The notes beneath the pieces were generated by a model. It was not told the DNA's origin and made no database searches. It saw only the letters and a program-made list of their open reading frames with translations. This document shows, in pieces, positions 1 through 7,940 of a stretch of 63,214 bases of DNA. This DNA is from Actinomycetota bacterium. GTDB lineage: Bacteria; Actinomycetota; Actinomycetes; S36-B12; CAIYMF01. The DNA is taken from assembly GCA_947455705.1 (NCBI GenBank), contig CANGPO010000007.1:1-63214 (forward strand). Direction: 5' to 3'. The translations under genes were made by a program, and so were the position numbers. The first letter of the stretch is position 1. Each line of letters opens with the position of its first letter.

Positions 1-40
1 GGCTGTACCTCTTGTGCCCGCACCAGGTGCCTGGTCACCG

Positions 41-46
41 TAGGGT
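41..46 (+). promoter_or_regulatory. -10 element for leaderless pafA
   Basis: TAGGGT ends 6 bases before the GTG start of pafA. This leaves no room for a leader, so transcription probably begins at the start codon. Confidence 0.6.
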
Positions 47-52
47 GAGGGG

Positions 53-1423
53 GTGGACCAGCGCATCTTCGGCATCGAGACCGAGTACGGCGTCACGTGC
101 ACCTTTAAGGGTCAACGCCGGCTGTCCCCGGATGAAGTCGCTCGTTATCTGTTCCGGCGAGTTGTGTCGTGGGGTCGGTCCAGCAACGTCTTCTTGAAGA
201 ACGGCGCCAGGCTCTATCTCGACGTCGGTTCACACCCGGAATACGCCACCCCAGAGTGCGACAGCATCGTGGACTTGGTCGCCCATGACAAGGCGGGGGA
301 GCGGATTCTCGAGGGTCTGCAACTTGATGCGGAACGACGCCTTGAAGAGGAGGGCATCGTCGGCGATGTTTATCTGTTCAAGAACAACACTGATTCGGCA
401 GGGAACTCATACGGTTGCCACGAGAACTTCCTGGTAACGCGTCAGGGCGAATTCAGTCGGCTTGCTGACACGCTCATACCGTTCCTCGTTTCGCGGCAGA
501 TCATTGCCGGCGCTGGAAAGGTCCTGCAAACTCCGCGTGGCGCGGTTTATTGCGTGAGTCAACGTGCCGAACACATGTGGGAGGGCGTTTCCAGCGCCAC
601 CACCCGATCACGGCCCATCATCAATACGCGCGATGAGCCTCATGCCGATGCCGAACGCTTCCGCCGCTTACACGTGATTGTGGGCGACTCGAACATGTCC
701 GAGACAACCACCATGCTTAAAGTCGGTGCAGCTGATCTCGTACTGCGCATGATCGAACACGGCACTGTCATGCGTGATATGTCGCTGGAGAATCCGATCA
801 GGGCCATTCGTGAAATAAGCCACGACCCGACCGGGCGTCGCACTGTGAAACTATCGAATGGTCGCGAGCTTTCGGCGCTACAGATCCAAACCGAATTCCT
901 TGATCGGGCTCGAACGTTCGCCGAACGGCGTGGACTCGTCGATGATCCGAACTCAATTCATTCTCGGGTACTGGACCTGTGGACGCGAACCGTCGTTGCT
1001 GTCGAGTCGGGCGACTTATCCACGGTTGAACGCGAAATCGATTGGGTCATCAAACTGCGTCTGCTTGAGCGTTACATGGCCAAACACGATATGGACTTGG
1101 CGAATCCACGCATTGCCCAGTTGGATCTTGCCTACCACGATATTTCGCGAAAGCGCGGGCTGTATTACCTACTCGAATCTAGGGGAGCGGTTGCCCGCGT
1201 GAGCCGAGATCTAGAGATCTTCGAGGCGAAGTCCGTGCCTCCGCAAACGACTCGCGCGAAACTGCGCGGAGATTTCATCAAGCGCGCCCAGGAGCGTCGC
1301 CGAGATTTCACCGTTGATTGGGTGCATCTCAAACTCAACGATCAAGCCCAGCGGACGGTCCTGTGTAAGGACCCGTTCAAATCGGTGGATGAGCGTGTGG
1401 AACGGTTGATCGCGAGTATGTGA
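53..1423 (+). CDS. pafA: Pup--protein ligase PafA
   Basis: PafA joins the C-terminal glutamate of the small protein Pup to lysines of target proteins using ATP, marking them for the bacterial proteasome in the cytoplasm. The 456 residues match the family length. The protein starts with the [10 protein letters not shown] segment, carries the [13 protein letters not shown] motif with the catalytic-type aspartate at about residue 57, and ends with the conserved [17 protein letters not shown] tail. The GTG start is supported by the family N-terminus and by a -10 element 6 bases upstream. It heads the run pafA-FKBPs-pafB-pafC. The proteasome core genes and pup would be expected upstream, outside the window. 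Confidence 0.97.
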   Translation: MDQRIFGIETEYGVTCTFKGQRRLSPDEVARYLFRRVVSWGRSSNVFLKNGARLYLDVGSHPEYATPECDSIVDLVAHDKAGERILEGLQLDAERRLEEEGIVGDVYLFKNNTDSAGNSYGCHENFLVTRQGEFSRLADTLIPFLVSRQIIAGAGKVLQTPRGAVYCVSQRAEHMWEGVSSATTRSRPIINTRDEPHADAERFRRLHVIVGDSNMSETTTMLKVGAADLVLRMIEHGTVMRDMSLENPIRAIREISHDPTGRRTVKLSNGRELSALQIQTEFLDRARTFAERRGLVDDPNSIHSRVLDLWTRTVVAVESGDLSTVEREIDWVIKLRLLERYMAKHDMDLANPRIAQLDLAYHDISRKRGLYYLLESRGAVARVSRDLEIFEAKSVPPQTTRAKLRGDFIKRAQERRRDFTVDWVHLKLNDQAQRTVLCKDPFKSVDERVERLIASM

Positions 1424-1570
1424 CGATCGGAACGAACCGTACGCATCTTTCGTCTGGATATCTGATGCGTGTTCACCTTGCGCTCACCTGTTGTGCGCCA
1501 TTTCGTCGCTTTGGCGAGGGTGAATAGGCGAGCAGGGCGATTCGGTCAGGCTGAATGAGGGAGAAGTTTC

Positions 1571-2122
1571 ATGCTGGTGCGACGGTGCGCGGTCGCGATG
1601 TTGGGGACTGCACTTGTGCTGTCGGGATGTTCGTCATCCTCTAATACGCCTGCGCAGTCGGCGAGCCCGAGCGCGAGTTCAAGCGCCTTCACCTATAAGT
1701 CGGTCTCGGTAAGCGGTCCGTTTGGTGAGAAACCGACGCTGCTCATCGGCGATGACCTGCAGGGTCTTTTGCCATTCATGGATGGCAGTGCAGACACAAA
1801 ACTCGTTATCCGTGATGTGATCGACGGTACAGGCCCGGCAGCTACGGCCGACTCGAAGGTTTCCGTCAACTACGTTGCTCGCACAGCCAAGACCAAGAAG
1901 ACGTTTGACTCGTCGTGGGCGCGAGGTAAGACCTACGACTACGTTCCCAAAGACATGGGCTTTGCCGCGTTCAAGGATGGTGTCATCGGCATGAAGGTCG
2001 GCGGTCGACGTTTGGTTGTAGTACCGGCATCCCTCGGATTCGGTGATCATCCGCCGGAGAACAGTGGTGTCCGGCCTGGTGAGACGTTGGTTTTCGTCAT
2101 CGATTTGCAATCAGTTAGTTAG
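1571..2122 (+). CDS. FKBP-type peptidyl-prolyl isomerase, lipoprotein
   Basis: A 183-residue protein with a signal peptide and lipobox (LSGC, cysteine at about residue 20), then a low-complexity Ser/Ala linker and one FKBP domain (about residues 80-183). The domain shows typical segments: VSVNYVART, FDSSW, GVIGMKVGGRR and ETLVFVIDL. It probably folds proline-containing proteins outside the membrane as a lipid-anchored enzyme. Its start has a strong ribosome binding site (GGGAGAAG). It follows pafA after a 147-base gap in which I see no other gene. It is the first of three FKBP genes in a row, a neighbourhood common between pafA and pafB in actinobacteria. Confidence 0.9.
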   Translation: MLVRRCAVAMLGTALVLSGCSSSSNTPAQSASPSASSSAFTYKSVSVSGPFGEKPTLLIGDDLQGLLPFMDGSADTKLVIRDVIDGTGPAATADSKVSVNYVARTAKTKKTFDSSWARGKTYDYVPKDMGFAAFKDGVIGMKVGGRRLVVVPASLGFGDHPPENSGVRPGETLVFVIDLQSVS

Positions 2123-2154
2123 TTTCCCTGCGTCGATCATGGTCGTCCCCGAGT

Positions 2155-2160
2155 TAAGGT
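2155..2160 (+). promoter_or_regulatory. -10 element for second FKBP gene
   Basis: TAAGGT ends 6 bases before the GTG start at 2167, and there is no ribosome binding site. This suggests a second, leaderless transcript within the FKBP run. Confidence 0.5.
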
Positions 2161-2166
2161 CATCAC

Positions 2167-2736
2167 GTGAAAATTAATCTGTGTGTTCTTGCCCCCGTGT
2201 CACTTGTTGCCGCCACTGTCCTTGCTCTCACCGGATGTGGATCTCAGACTGCAAGCACCGCGGGCTCCTCTCCGACGGCGGCGGCATCATCGACCGATCC
2301 AGGTTCCAGTGGCGGTGCAGGAACTGCGTACGTCGTGGGTGACGGGGGTGTCACGGTTACGGGTGATGTTGGTGCCAAGCCAACTGTGGCCATTGGTGAC
2401 GGCACGAAGGACACAACCCAGCTCACCGTCAAGGATCTCGTTGTTGGAACGGGGCCTGAGGCAAAGCCAGGTGACACGATTACCGCTCACTACGTGGGCG
2501 TCGGTGCAATCAGCGGTAAGCAGTTCGATTCATCATGGGATCGCGGCCAAGCAGCACAATTCCCGCTGAGCGGTGTAATTCTTGGATGGCAGAACGGAAT
2601 TCCAGGGATGAAGGTGGGCGGACGTCGTCTGCTCGTCATTCCCGGTGACCAGGCCTATGGCGCCAATTCACCGTCACCAGATATTGCGCCCAATGAGGCG
2701 CTTGTCTTCGTCGTTGATCTGGTCTCGATCCCGTAG
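2167..2736 (+). CDS. FKBP-type peptidyl-prolyl isomerase, lipoprotein
   Basis: A 189-residue protein with a signal peptide and lipobox (LTGC), a linker rich in Ser, Thr, Ala and Gly to about residue 60, then an FKBP domain with ITAHYVGV, KQFDSSWDRG, GWQNGIPGMKVGGRR and EALVFVVDLVSIP. It is expected to be anchored to the outer face of the membrane. The GTG start is preceded by a -10 hexamer instead of a ribosome binding site, so it may have its own leaderless promoter. It differs from the preceding paralogue mainly in the linker. Both would need lipoprotein maturation, and lnt lies at 18864. Confidence 0.9.
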   Translation: MKINLCVLAPVSLVAATVLALTGCGSQTASTAGSSPTAAASSTDPGSSGGAGTAYVVGDGGVTVTGDVGAKPTVAIGDGTKDTTQLTVKDLVVGTGPEAKPGDTITAHYVGVGAISGKQFDSSWDRGQAAQFPLSGVILGWQNGIPGMKVGGRRLLVIPGDQAYGANSPSPDIAPNEALVFVVDLVSIP

Positions 2737-2787
2737 TCTCGTCTCGGAGCGGGTGAGTTACCCGACGAACGATTCGAGGAGTAGGTA

Positions 2788-3150
2788 ATGGCCAGCAAGC
2801 CCGAGATTGATTTCCCCGTAGGTGACGCACCTGACGAATTGGTCATTCGCGACATCACCGTGGGTGACGGGGCCGAAGCGATCCCCGGCGCGACCGTGCT
2901 GGTGCACTATGTCGGTGTTGAATTCGAATCCGGTGACGAGTTCGATGCCTCATGGAATCGTGGCGAACCGATCGAGTTCCCACTACGCGGATTGATTCAG
3001 GGCTGGCAGGACGGTATTCCAGGTATGCGTGCAGGTGGCCGTCGTGAGTTGACGATTCCCCCAGCACTTGCCTATGGCCCGGCGGGCGGCGGACATCGTC
3101 TATCGGGGAAGACCCTCATTTTCGTGATCGACCTGCTCGACGTTCGCTGA
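2788..3150 (+). CDS. FKBP-type peptidyl-prolyl isomerase, cytoplasmic
   Basis: A 120-residue single-domain FKBP without a signal peptide, so probably cytoplasmic. It keeps the fold markers VLVHYVGVEFESGDEFDASW, GLIQGWQDGIPGMRAGGRR and LTIPPALAYGP. A clear ribosome binding site (GAGGAG) precedes the ATG. It lies 10 bases before pafB, so the two are probably cotranscribed. It is the only one of the three FKBPs here predicted to stay in the cytoplasm with the Pup system. A direct link between the two is inference from position only. Confidence 0.92.
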   Translation: MASKPEIDFPVGDAPDELVIRDITVGDGAEAIPGATVLVHYVGVEFESGDEFDASWNRGEPIEFPLRGLIQGWQDGIPGMRAGGRRELTIPPALAYGPAGGGHRLSGKTLIFVIDLLDVR

Positions 3151-3160
3151 CGGCTCCGCG

Positions 3161-4117
3161 ATGAGCAAGTCCGATCGCGCTGAACGCCTTTTGAACGTAC
3201 TTTTCGCTCTCATGGCATCTGCTCGTCCCATGCCTAAGAGCGCTTTGCGTGAGGTCATCGATGCGTATCGGGAGAGTCCCTCGGAGGAAGCGTTCGAGCG
3301 TATGTTTGAACGCGATAAGGATGAACTCCGGGGGATGGGGATCCCTATCGAAACTATCGAGGGCACCGATGGTTCAGGGGGAATTGAGGGCTACCGAATC
3401 TTGCGCGATGCGTATGCGTTACCTGAGGTTCACTTCACCGGTGATGAGCTGGCGGTTTTAGGACTCGCTGCAAAGGTATGGGAGCAAGCCAGTTTGGGCG
3501 CTTGCGCCCAACGAGCGCTACGTAAGCTTGAATCCCTTGGCGACGGAGCCGTGGTCGATGGGCCGGTCGGTATTGAGGCCAGGATTGCTACAACCGAGGC
3601 TTGCTTCCCCGTGCTGTTGGAGGCCGTCCGAAACCGTCAAGCGGTCAGTTTTGAGTATCGAAAGCCACAGGCCGCCACCGCTGATGCGCGGCACGTGCAC
3701 CCCTGGGGCGTGGTATCTCGACGTGGGCACTGGTACGTGGTTGGTCATGATGTTGATCGAGACGAGGCCCGAGTCTTTCGTCTGTCGCGCATTGTAGGAA
3801 TAGCTATGCCACAGGGTCCGTCACACGCCTACGAGATCCCCAGTGGACTTGATGTCGCCTCGATGGTTGCCACGTCCACACCGGAGGAGTTCGACACGGC
3901 CACCATCGCGATCAAGGCAGCAACCGCGCTCTCGTTGACTCGTCGAGCCATCTCGATCGAGGGCGATGTCGCGCAGATTCCATTCGGAGATGAGGACGCG
4001 TTCGCTGCAGAACTTGTGGGCTATGCGGACTCGATAGTTGTCCTATCACCGGACTCATTGCGTGCCACGGTCATCGATCGCCTGCGGACTCTGACCCGTC
4101 CGGAGTTGGCCTCATGA
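3161..4117 (+). CDS. pafB: WYL-domain transcriptional regulator PafB
   Basis: A 318-residue regulator with an N-terminal winged helix-turn-helix (about residues 5-75) and a WYL domain in the second half, seen in WGVVSRRGHWYVVGHD and FRLSRI. PafB forms a complex with PafC; in mycobacteria this complex activates the LexA-independent DNA-damage response. It overlaps pafC by 4 bases (ATGA), which indicates translational coupling and an equal supply of both partners. The ATG start leaves 10 bases after the FKBP gene. Confidence 0.93.
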   Translation: MSKSDRAERLLNVLFALMASARPMPKSALREVIDAYRESPSEEAFERMFERDKDELRGMGIPIETIEGTDGSGGIEGYRILRDAYALPEVHFTGDELAVLGLAAKVWEQASLGACAQRALRKLESLGDGAVVDGPVGIEARIATTEACFPVLLEAVRNRQAVSFEYRKPQAATADARHVHPWGVVSRRGHWYVVGHDVDRDEARVFRLSRIVGIAMPQGPSHAYEIPSGLDVASMVATSTPEEFDTATIAIKAATALSLTRRAISIEGDVAQIPFGDEDAFAAELVGYADSIVVLSPDSLRATVIDRLRTLTRPELAS

Positions 4118-5079
4118 CGGCGCGGGTGAGCGAAACGGCAGGCGCCCGTCTATCGAGACTATTGGCCATGGTGCCCTGGCTGGCAGCAAATGACGGTGTG
4201 ACGATTGAGCAAGCGGCCCGACACTTTGGTATCACCGAAAAGCAGCTCCAGGCTGATTTGTGGTTATTGATATGCACCGGACGTCCCGGACACTTACATG
4301 GTGATCTGGTCGACATCCAGTTCTGGGATGAGGATGGTTCCATTCACGTCCTCGATGCGCAAACGTTGGATCGCCCGCTTCGGCTGTCCCCGGACGAAGC
4401 GTCGGCACTGGCCGTTGCGCTGCGCTATCTCGAGCAGGTGCCTGGTCTTGATCAACGGGATGTCTTGACCAGCGCGATCGCGAAGCTTGAGACAGCCGCT
4501 GGTGAGGCTCTGGCGGCTGCAGACGGCGTGTCCGTTTCCGTGGACGCGGCAGTGTCGTCCGAGGTGGGCTCTGTCGTGGCTACAGCCCTTGCCAATGACC
4601 GTCGAGTGCATCTCATGTATGTTTCGGCATCCGACCAACGTAGTGAGCGCGATGTCGACCCTATGCGGTTGTTGTCGATCGACGGACGCAGCTACTTGGA
4701 AGGTTGGTGCTTAGCAGCAGGGGCCGTACGCACGTTTCGTCTTGATCGCATCGAACGCATCACCCTGCTGGACGTTCCGACGTCGATTCCAGATGACGTA
4801 ACTGGAGTCGACCTCACCAGTGGGTTGCGACCCGATGGCCCTGCGGTCACGTTGGAGTTGCAGCCTGAGGCGGCGTGGATCGCCGATGAGTACCCCAACG
4901 AGTCTGTTGAAGATCTCGCCGATGGCCGTGTGGTCGTCACCTTGCGGGTGTCCGATGACACGTGGCTCATAAGACTCCTCATGCGGATGGGCACCAGCGT
5001 CCGGGTTATCGATCGTCCGGATGTTGCACGGGCTGTTGTTCAGGCCGCCGAGCGAGCACTGGCCAGATACAGCCTGTAG
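4114..5079 (+). CDS. pafC: WYL-domain transcriptional regulator PafC
   Basis: A 321-residue partner of PafB with the same plan: N-terminal helix-turn-helix with the recognition region near residues 25-50 (IEQAARHFGI), a central WYL domain (MRLLSIDGRSYLEGWC, FRLDRIERI) and a C-terminal extension. With PafB it should bind DNA-damage promoters together with RNA polymerase. It starts inside the pafB stop (ATGA overlap). The following 233-base gap holds a nested inverted repeat (5203-5234) before the next gene. Confidence 0.93.
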   Translation: MTARVSETAGARLSRLLAMVPWLAANDGVTIEQAARHFGITEKQLQADLWLLICTGRPGHLHGDLVDIQFWDEDGSIHVLDAQTLDRPLRLSPDEASALAVALRYLEQVPGLDQRDVLTSAIAKLETAAGEALAAADGVSVSVDAAVSSEVGSVVATALANDRRVHLMYVSASDQRSERDVDPMRLLSIDGRSYLEGWCLAAGAVRTFRLDRIERITLLDVPTSIPDDVTGVDLTSGLRPDGPAVTLELQPEAAWIADEYPNESVEDLADGRVVVTLRVSDDTWLIRLLMRMGTSVRVIDRPDVARAVVQAAERALARYSL

Positions 5080-5202
5080 TCACCGCGCCTGATTACGTCG
5101 CCACAGGCCCCGGAAACGGCAGCTCCCCAGCGGACGAAATTCGGCGTTTTACGCACACTTTTGTGCTCAGCGAGTTGTGCGTACCCCCCATGTGGAAAAT
5201 TC

Positions 5203-5234
5203 ATCCCCCAAATTGGCTTAAGCCATCCGGGGAT
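5203..5234. repeat. Nested inverted repeat upstream of zinc-ribbon gene
   Basis: A perfect 12-base palindrome TGGCTTAAGCCA (5214-5225) sits between outer arms ATCCCC (5203-5208) and GGGGAT (5229-5234). It lies in the 233-base gap between pafC and the next gene. A second small hairpin, CCGCA-AAG-TGCGG, is at 5272-5284. It could be an operator or a leader RNA structure. No T-tract follows, so a plain terminator is less likely. Confidence 0.5.
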
Positions 5235-5312
5235 TAGGCCGATGCGGTGGTTGTAAGCACAAAGAGTTGGTCCGCAAAGTGCGGCAACCACCGAACCGAA
5301 GGGAGGCACACC

Positions 5313-5657
5313 ATGGCCACCATCAAGGCGACCTGCCCGAGCTGCGGTGACGTTGACCTCGGTCCGCGTCAGGTCAGGGCGCATGTTGTTGAAGCGATTG
5401 AAGATAGCGAGTCACGTCGCACGTATGCCTTTAACTGCACCACATGTGGTGACGAGGTTGTGAAACTCGCCGACGAAGACACCATTCGCCTCCTCAGTTC
5501 CGCTGGTGTTCGTGTTGAGCGCACGCCAGTTCCGGCTGAAGCCCGTGAACCACACCGCGGCCGTCCGATCAACTACGACGATTTGCTCGATTTGGTCCTG
5601 TGGCTTGAGTCAAACGATCAAATTGCTGAGGCAATGGCACTACCTAGCGGCCGTTGA
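5313..5657 (+). CDS. Zinc-ribbon protein of unknown function
   Basis: A 114-residue protein with two CxxC pairs, CPSCGD near residue 8 and CTTCGD near residue 45, which should bind one zinc. The C-terminal part is acidic and hydrophobic (YDDLLDLVLWLES). A longer frame begins upstream, but the ATG at 5313 is preferred because GGGAGG lies just upstream and the zinc ribbon follows at once. Small proteins of this kind are found between pafC and tatA in other actinobacteria. I do not recognise a specific function. Its stop codon lies in the loop of a hairpin. Confidence 0.8.
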   Translation: MATIKATCPSCGDVDLGPRQVRAHVVEAIEDSESRRTYAFNCTTCGDEVVKLADEDTIRLLSSAGVRVERTPVPAEAREPHRGRPINYDDLLDLVLWLESNDQIAEAMALPSGR

Positions 5658-5670
5658 ATCGCCCGCTAGG
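5643..5670. terminator. Hairpin across the stop codon of the zinc-ribbon gene
   Basis: CCTAGCGG (5643-5650) and CCGCTAGG (5663-5670) form a perfect 8-base stem, with the TGA stop in the 12-base loop. The sequence after it lacks a run of T, so it may be a weak terminator or an mRNA-stabilising structure. Confidence 0.45.
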
Positions 5671-5734
5671 GGTTATCGTTAGATATCAGCGCCCGGCTCG
5701 GCCGGTGCGATCTCGACCATGTGAGGATTGACCA

Positions 5735-6055
5735 ATGGCACTGTTCGAAAAGCCGGCGTTCCTGATCCTGCTGCTCATTGTGCTGCTGTTGTTCGGCGCC
5801 AAGCGACTGCCGGATCTCGCTCGGGGTGTAGGACGCTCACTGCGGATCTTCAAGTCCGAGACGGACGGTCTGAAGTCAGATATGGCTTCAACAGAAACCA
5901 CAGCCGTGACGGCCACGCCCATGCCGGCAGCCCCAGCGCCTGTCCAAGCCGCACCCGTTGCTGATGCTCCGCGCTACTTCGTAGATCCCATCACCGGTGA
6001 GCAGGTTCTGGCCCAGCCAGTAGCCCCACCAGTTGATGGCGCACCGCGCGCCTGA
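5735..6055 (+). CDS. tatA: Sec-independent translocase subunit TatA
   Basis: A 106-residue protein with the TatA plan: a short N-terminus, one membrane helix (about residues 8-20), the FGAKRLPDLARG hinge, an amphipathic helix (VGRSLRIFKSE) and a long Ala/Pro-rich C-terminal tail. TatA oligomers form the passage for folded proteins exported by the twin-arginine route. AGGA lies 7 bases before the ATG. It sits 8 bases before tatC, so both are in one operon. No tatB is visible here; in actinobacteria tatB is usually encoded elsewhere. Confidence 0.95.
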   Translation: MALFEKPAFLILLLIVLLLFGAKRLPDLARGVGRSLRIFKSETDGLKSDMASTETTAVTATPMPAAPAPVQAAPVADAPRYFVDPITGEQVLAQPVAPPVDGAPRA

Positions 6056-6063
6056 GTACGTCA

Positions 6064-6966
6064 ATGGCCGCTGGCGACAAAGACGCCACTCGGCGATCTC
6101 GTCGCCCTCGATCAGATGGCGCGATGACGCTGTTTGAGCATCTGCGTGAATTTCAAAGTCGACTGTTCAAATCCGCTCTAGCGATTCTCGTTGGAGCGGG
6201 TCTGGCGTGGTTCTTTTACGACCAAATCTTCAAGGTGATCACAGCGCCCTTTATGGACGTCGTCGCCGAGGCGAAGGCGAATGGCCAAGAGGTTGTTCTT
6301 GCCGTTAACGGAGTCACGGACGCTTTCACTCTCCAGTTACAAGTGGTTCTGATCTCTGGCGTGATCATCGCCCTACCTATCTGGTTGTTCCAGCTGTGGC
6401 GATTCCTCGCTCCAGGGCTCAAGGGTGTCGAACGGCGCTGGGCGTATGGTTTTGTCTTTTCGGCAACCCCACTGTTCTTGCTGGGCACGTTCATTGCGTA
6501 CAAGTCGATGCCCTCGCTCCTGCATTTGCTCTTGGGCTTCACGCCAACAAATGTTGCCAACATCATCAACATCAGTACCTACCTGGCGTTCACGATCCAA
6601 CTGATGCTGTTCTTTGGCATTGGCGCGATCATTCCGGCCATTTTCGTGATGCTGAACTTCGCCGGTCTGCTCAGCGGTGAGCGACTGTTGAAGTCGTGGC
6701 GCTGGTTGGTCATTGGTGTCATGACCTTTGCCGCGGTTGCCACCCCAAGTACCGATCCAGTGTCGATGCTGATTGTCGCCGCGCCCTTCATGGTGATTGT
6801 GGCAATCGCCGTGCTGATCATGGTGATCAATGATCGGAGACGGGCACGCAAAGCAGCTCGCGCCGGTACCACGGCTTGGTCTGATGATGAGGCGTCCACG
6901 ATTGAAGCAGCTGACGTCGCCCCTGAAGATCTCGTGCCGAGTCCCATCGAAGAAGACGTCACGTGA
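6064..6966 (+). CDS. tatC: Sec-independent translocase subunit TatC
   Basis: A 300-residue polytopic membrane protein. TatC recognises the twin-arginine signal peptide and recruits TatA. The conserved entry segment LFEHLREFQSRLF is near residue 23 and is followed by six expected membrane helices. The loop carrying FQLWRFLAPGLKGVERRW is typical of the family. The C-terminal 50 residues are charged and cytoplasmic. The start is uncertain: the first ATG (6064) gives a basic 20-residue leader, and the ATG at 6124 just before TLFEHL would also work. Neither has a clear ribosome binding site. Confidence 0.95.
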   Translation: MAAGDKDATRRSRRPRSDGAMTLFEHLREFQSRLFKSALAILVGAGLAWFFYDQIFKVITAPFMDVVAEAKANGQEVVLAVNGVTDAFTLQLQVVLISGVIIALPIWLFQLWRFLAPGLKGVERRWAYGFVFSATPLFLLGTFIAYKSMPSLLHLLLGFTPTNVANIINISTYLAFTIQLMLFFGIGAIIPAIFVMLNFAGLLSGERLLKSWRWLVIGVMTFAAVATPSTDPVSMLIVAAPFMVIVAIAVLIMVINDRRRARKAARAGTTAWSDDEASTIEAADVAPEDLVPSPIEEDVT

Positions 6967-6978
6967 CTTTTTAGGCCG

Positions 6979-6984
6979 TAGCAT
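6979..6984 (+). promoter_or_regulatory. -10 element for leaderless lipid kinase gene
   Basis: TAGCAT ends 6 bases before the ATG at 6991. No ribosome binding site is present. Confidence 0.5.
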
Positions 6985-6990
6985 CGCTGC

Positions 6991-7920
6991 ATGACGTCAG
7001 CGACGGTGGTTCTTCTAGCCAATCCGGCATCCGGACGAGGCCGGTCGGTAAAGGCCGCCAACGCTATGGCCGATCGGTTGCACACGCGTGGCCTGACCAC
7101 GCGGATCGTCTGTGGAACGAGCGCTGGTGATGCCCAAGCGCAGCTCGCCGATGTTGTTTTCGAATGTAAGCCGCAGGCAGTTGTCGCCTGCGGTGGCGAT
7201 GGAACTGTCAGCATGGCGCTGCAGGCGGTCGCCGGAACGAGCATTGCGCTTGGAATATTGCCGGTTGGTACCGGTAACGACAATGCCACCGCGCTTGGGG
7301 TCCCCTCCGATCCACGCGCTGCGGCTGACCTCGTCGCCGATGTACTTCGTACCCAGGAGTTTGTCGAGGTTGACGCAGGAAGGGTTACCGCGTTCGACGG
7401 AGTGACCCGCTGGTTTCTAGGTGTCTTATCGAGTGGTTTTGATTCATCGGTCAACGAGCGTGCGAACACGATGTCGTGGCCATCGGGACAGGCGCGATAC
7501 ATCGCGGCGATCGTTGGCGAGTTGCGGGTCTTTCGCGCGATCGACTACACCTTGGTCATCGACGCTGGTCTGGCTACGCAAACGCGCATCAGCAAGCCAG
7601 GCATGCTGGTTGCGGTAGCCAATGGCCCGCAGTACGGAGGTGGCATGAAAGTGGCGCCGGCTGCGCGGATGGATGACGGTCAACTCGATGTCATCTTCCT
7701 TGATGAACTTACGACGCCCACATTTCTGCGGGTGTTTCCGACGGTGTATGCAGGCACACATATTCGTCGACCAGAGGTGCACCAGCTTCGGGCGACGACC
7801 ATTTCGATCGATGCGCCCGGCCAAACGGTGTACGCCGATGGTGAACGAGTCGGACCACTTCCAGCACAGATCGAGATAGTTAGACGAACGGTGCGTGTTA
7901 TGACGAGGCCCCTGCCCTGA
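6991..7920 (+). CDS. Diacylglycerol kinase-family lipid kinase
   Basis: A 309-residue member of the DagK/YegS/sphingosine kinase family, which phosphorylates a lipid hydroxyl such as diacylglycerol with ATP. The catalytic domain shows LLANPASGRGRS at the N-terminus, the glycine-rich GGDGTVS nucleotide motif near residue 70, and GILPVGTGNDNA. The C-terminal beta domain includes YADGERVGPLP. It is probably peripheral at the membrane, recycling diacylglycerol or making a phosphatidic-acid precursor. The exact lipid cannot be told from sequence. A -10 hexamer 6 bases before the ATG suggests its own leaderless promoter after tatC. Confidence 0.9.
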   Translation: MTSATVVLLANPASGRGRSVKAANAMADRLHTRGLTTRIVCGTSAGDAQAQLADVVFECKPQAVVACGGDGTVSMALQAVAGTSIALGILPVGTGNDNATALGVPSDPRAAADLVADVLRTQEFVEVDAGRVTAFDGVTRWFLGVLSSGFDSSVNERANTMSWPSGQARYIAAIVGELRVFRAIDYTLVIDAGLATQTRISKPGMLVAVANGPQYGGGMKVAPAARMDDGQLDVIFLDELTTPTFLRVFPTVYAGTHIRRPEVHQLRATTISIDAPGQTVYADGERVGPLPAQIEIVRRTVRVMTRPLP

Positions 7921-7928
7921 TCGCACCA

Positions 7929-7934
7929 TAGTCT
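7929..7934 (+). promoter_or_regulatory. -10 element for leaderless helY
   Basis: TAGTCT ends 6 bases before the ATG at 7941. Confidence 0.55.
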
Positions 7935-7940
7935 TAGGTC

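Noticed and set aside
1428-1453. GGAAC-N18-GTC upstream of the first FKBP gene, resembling an ECF promoter
   Set aside because: The -10 lacks the conserved final T (GTC, not GTT), and it lies over 110 bases from the start codon.
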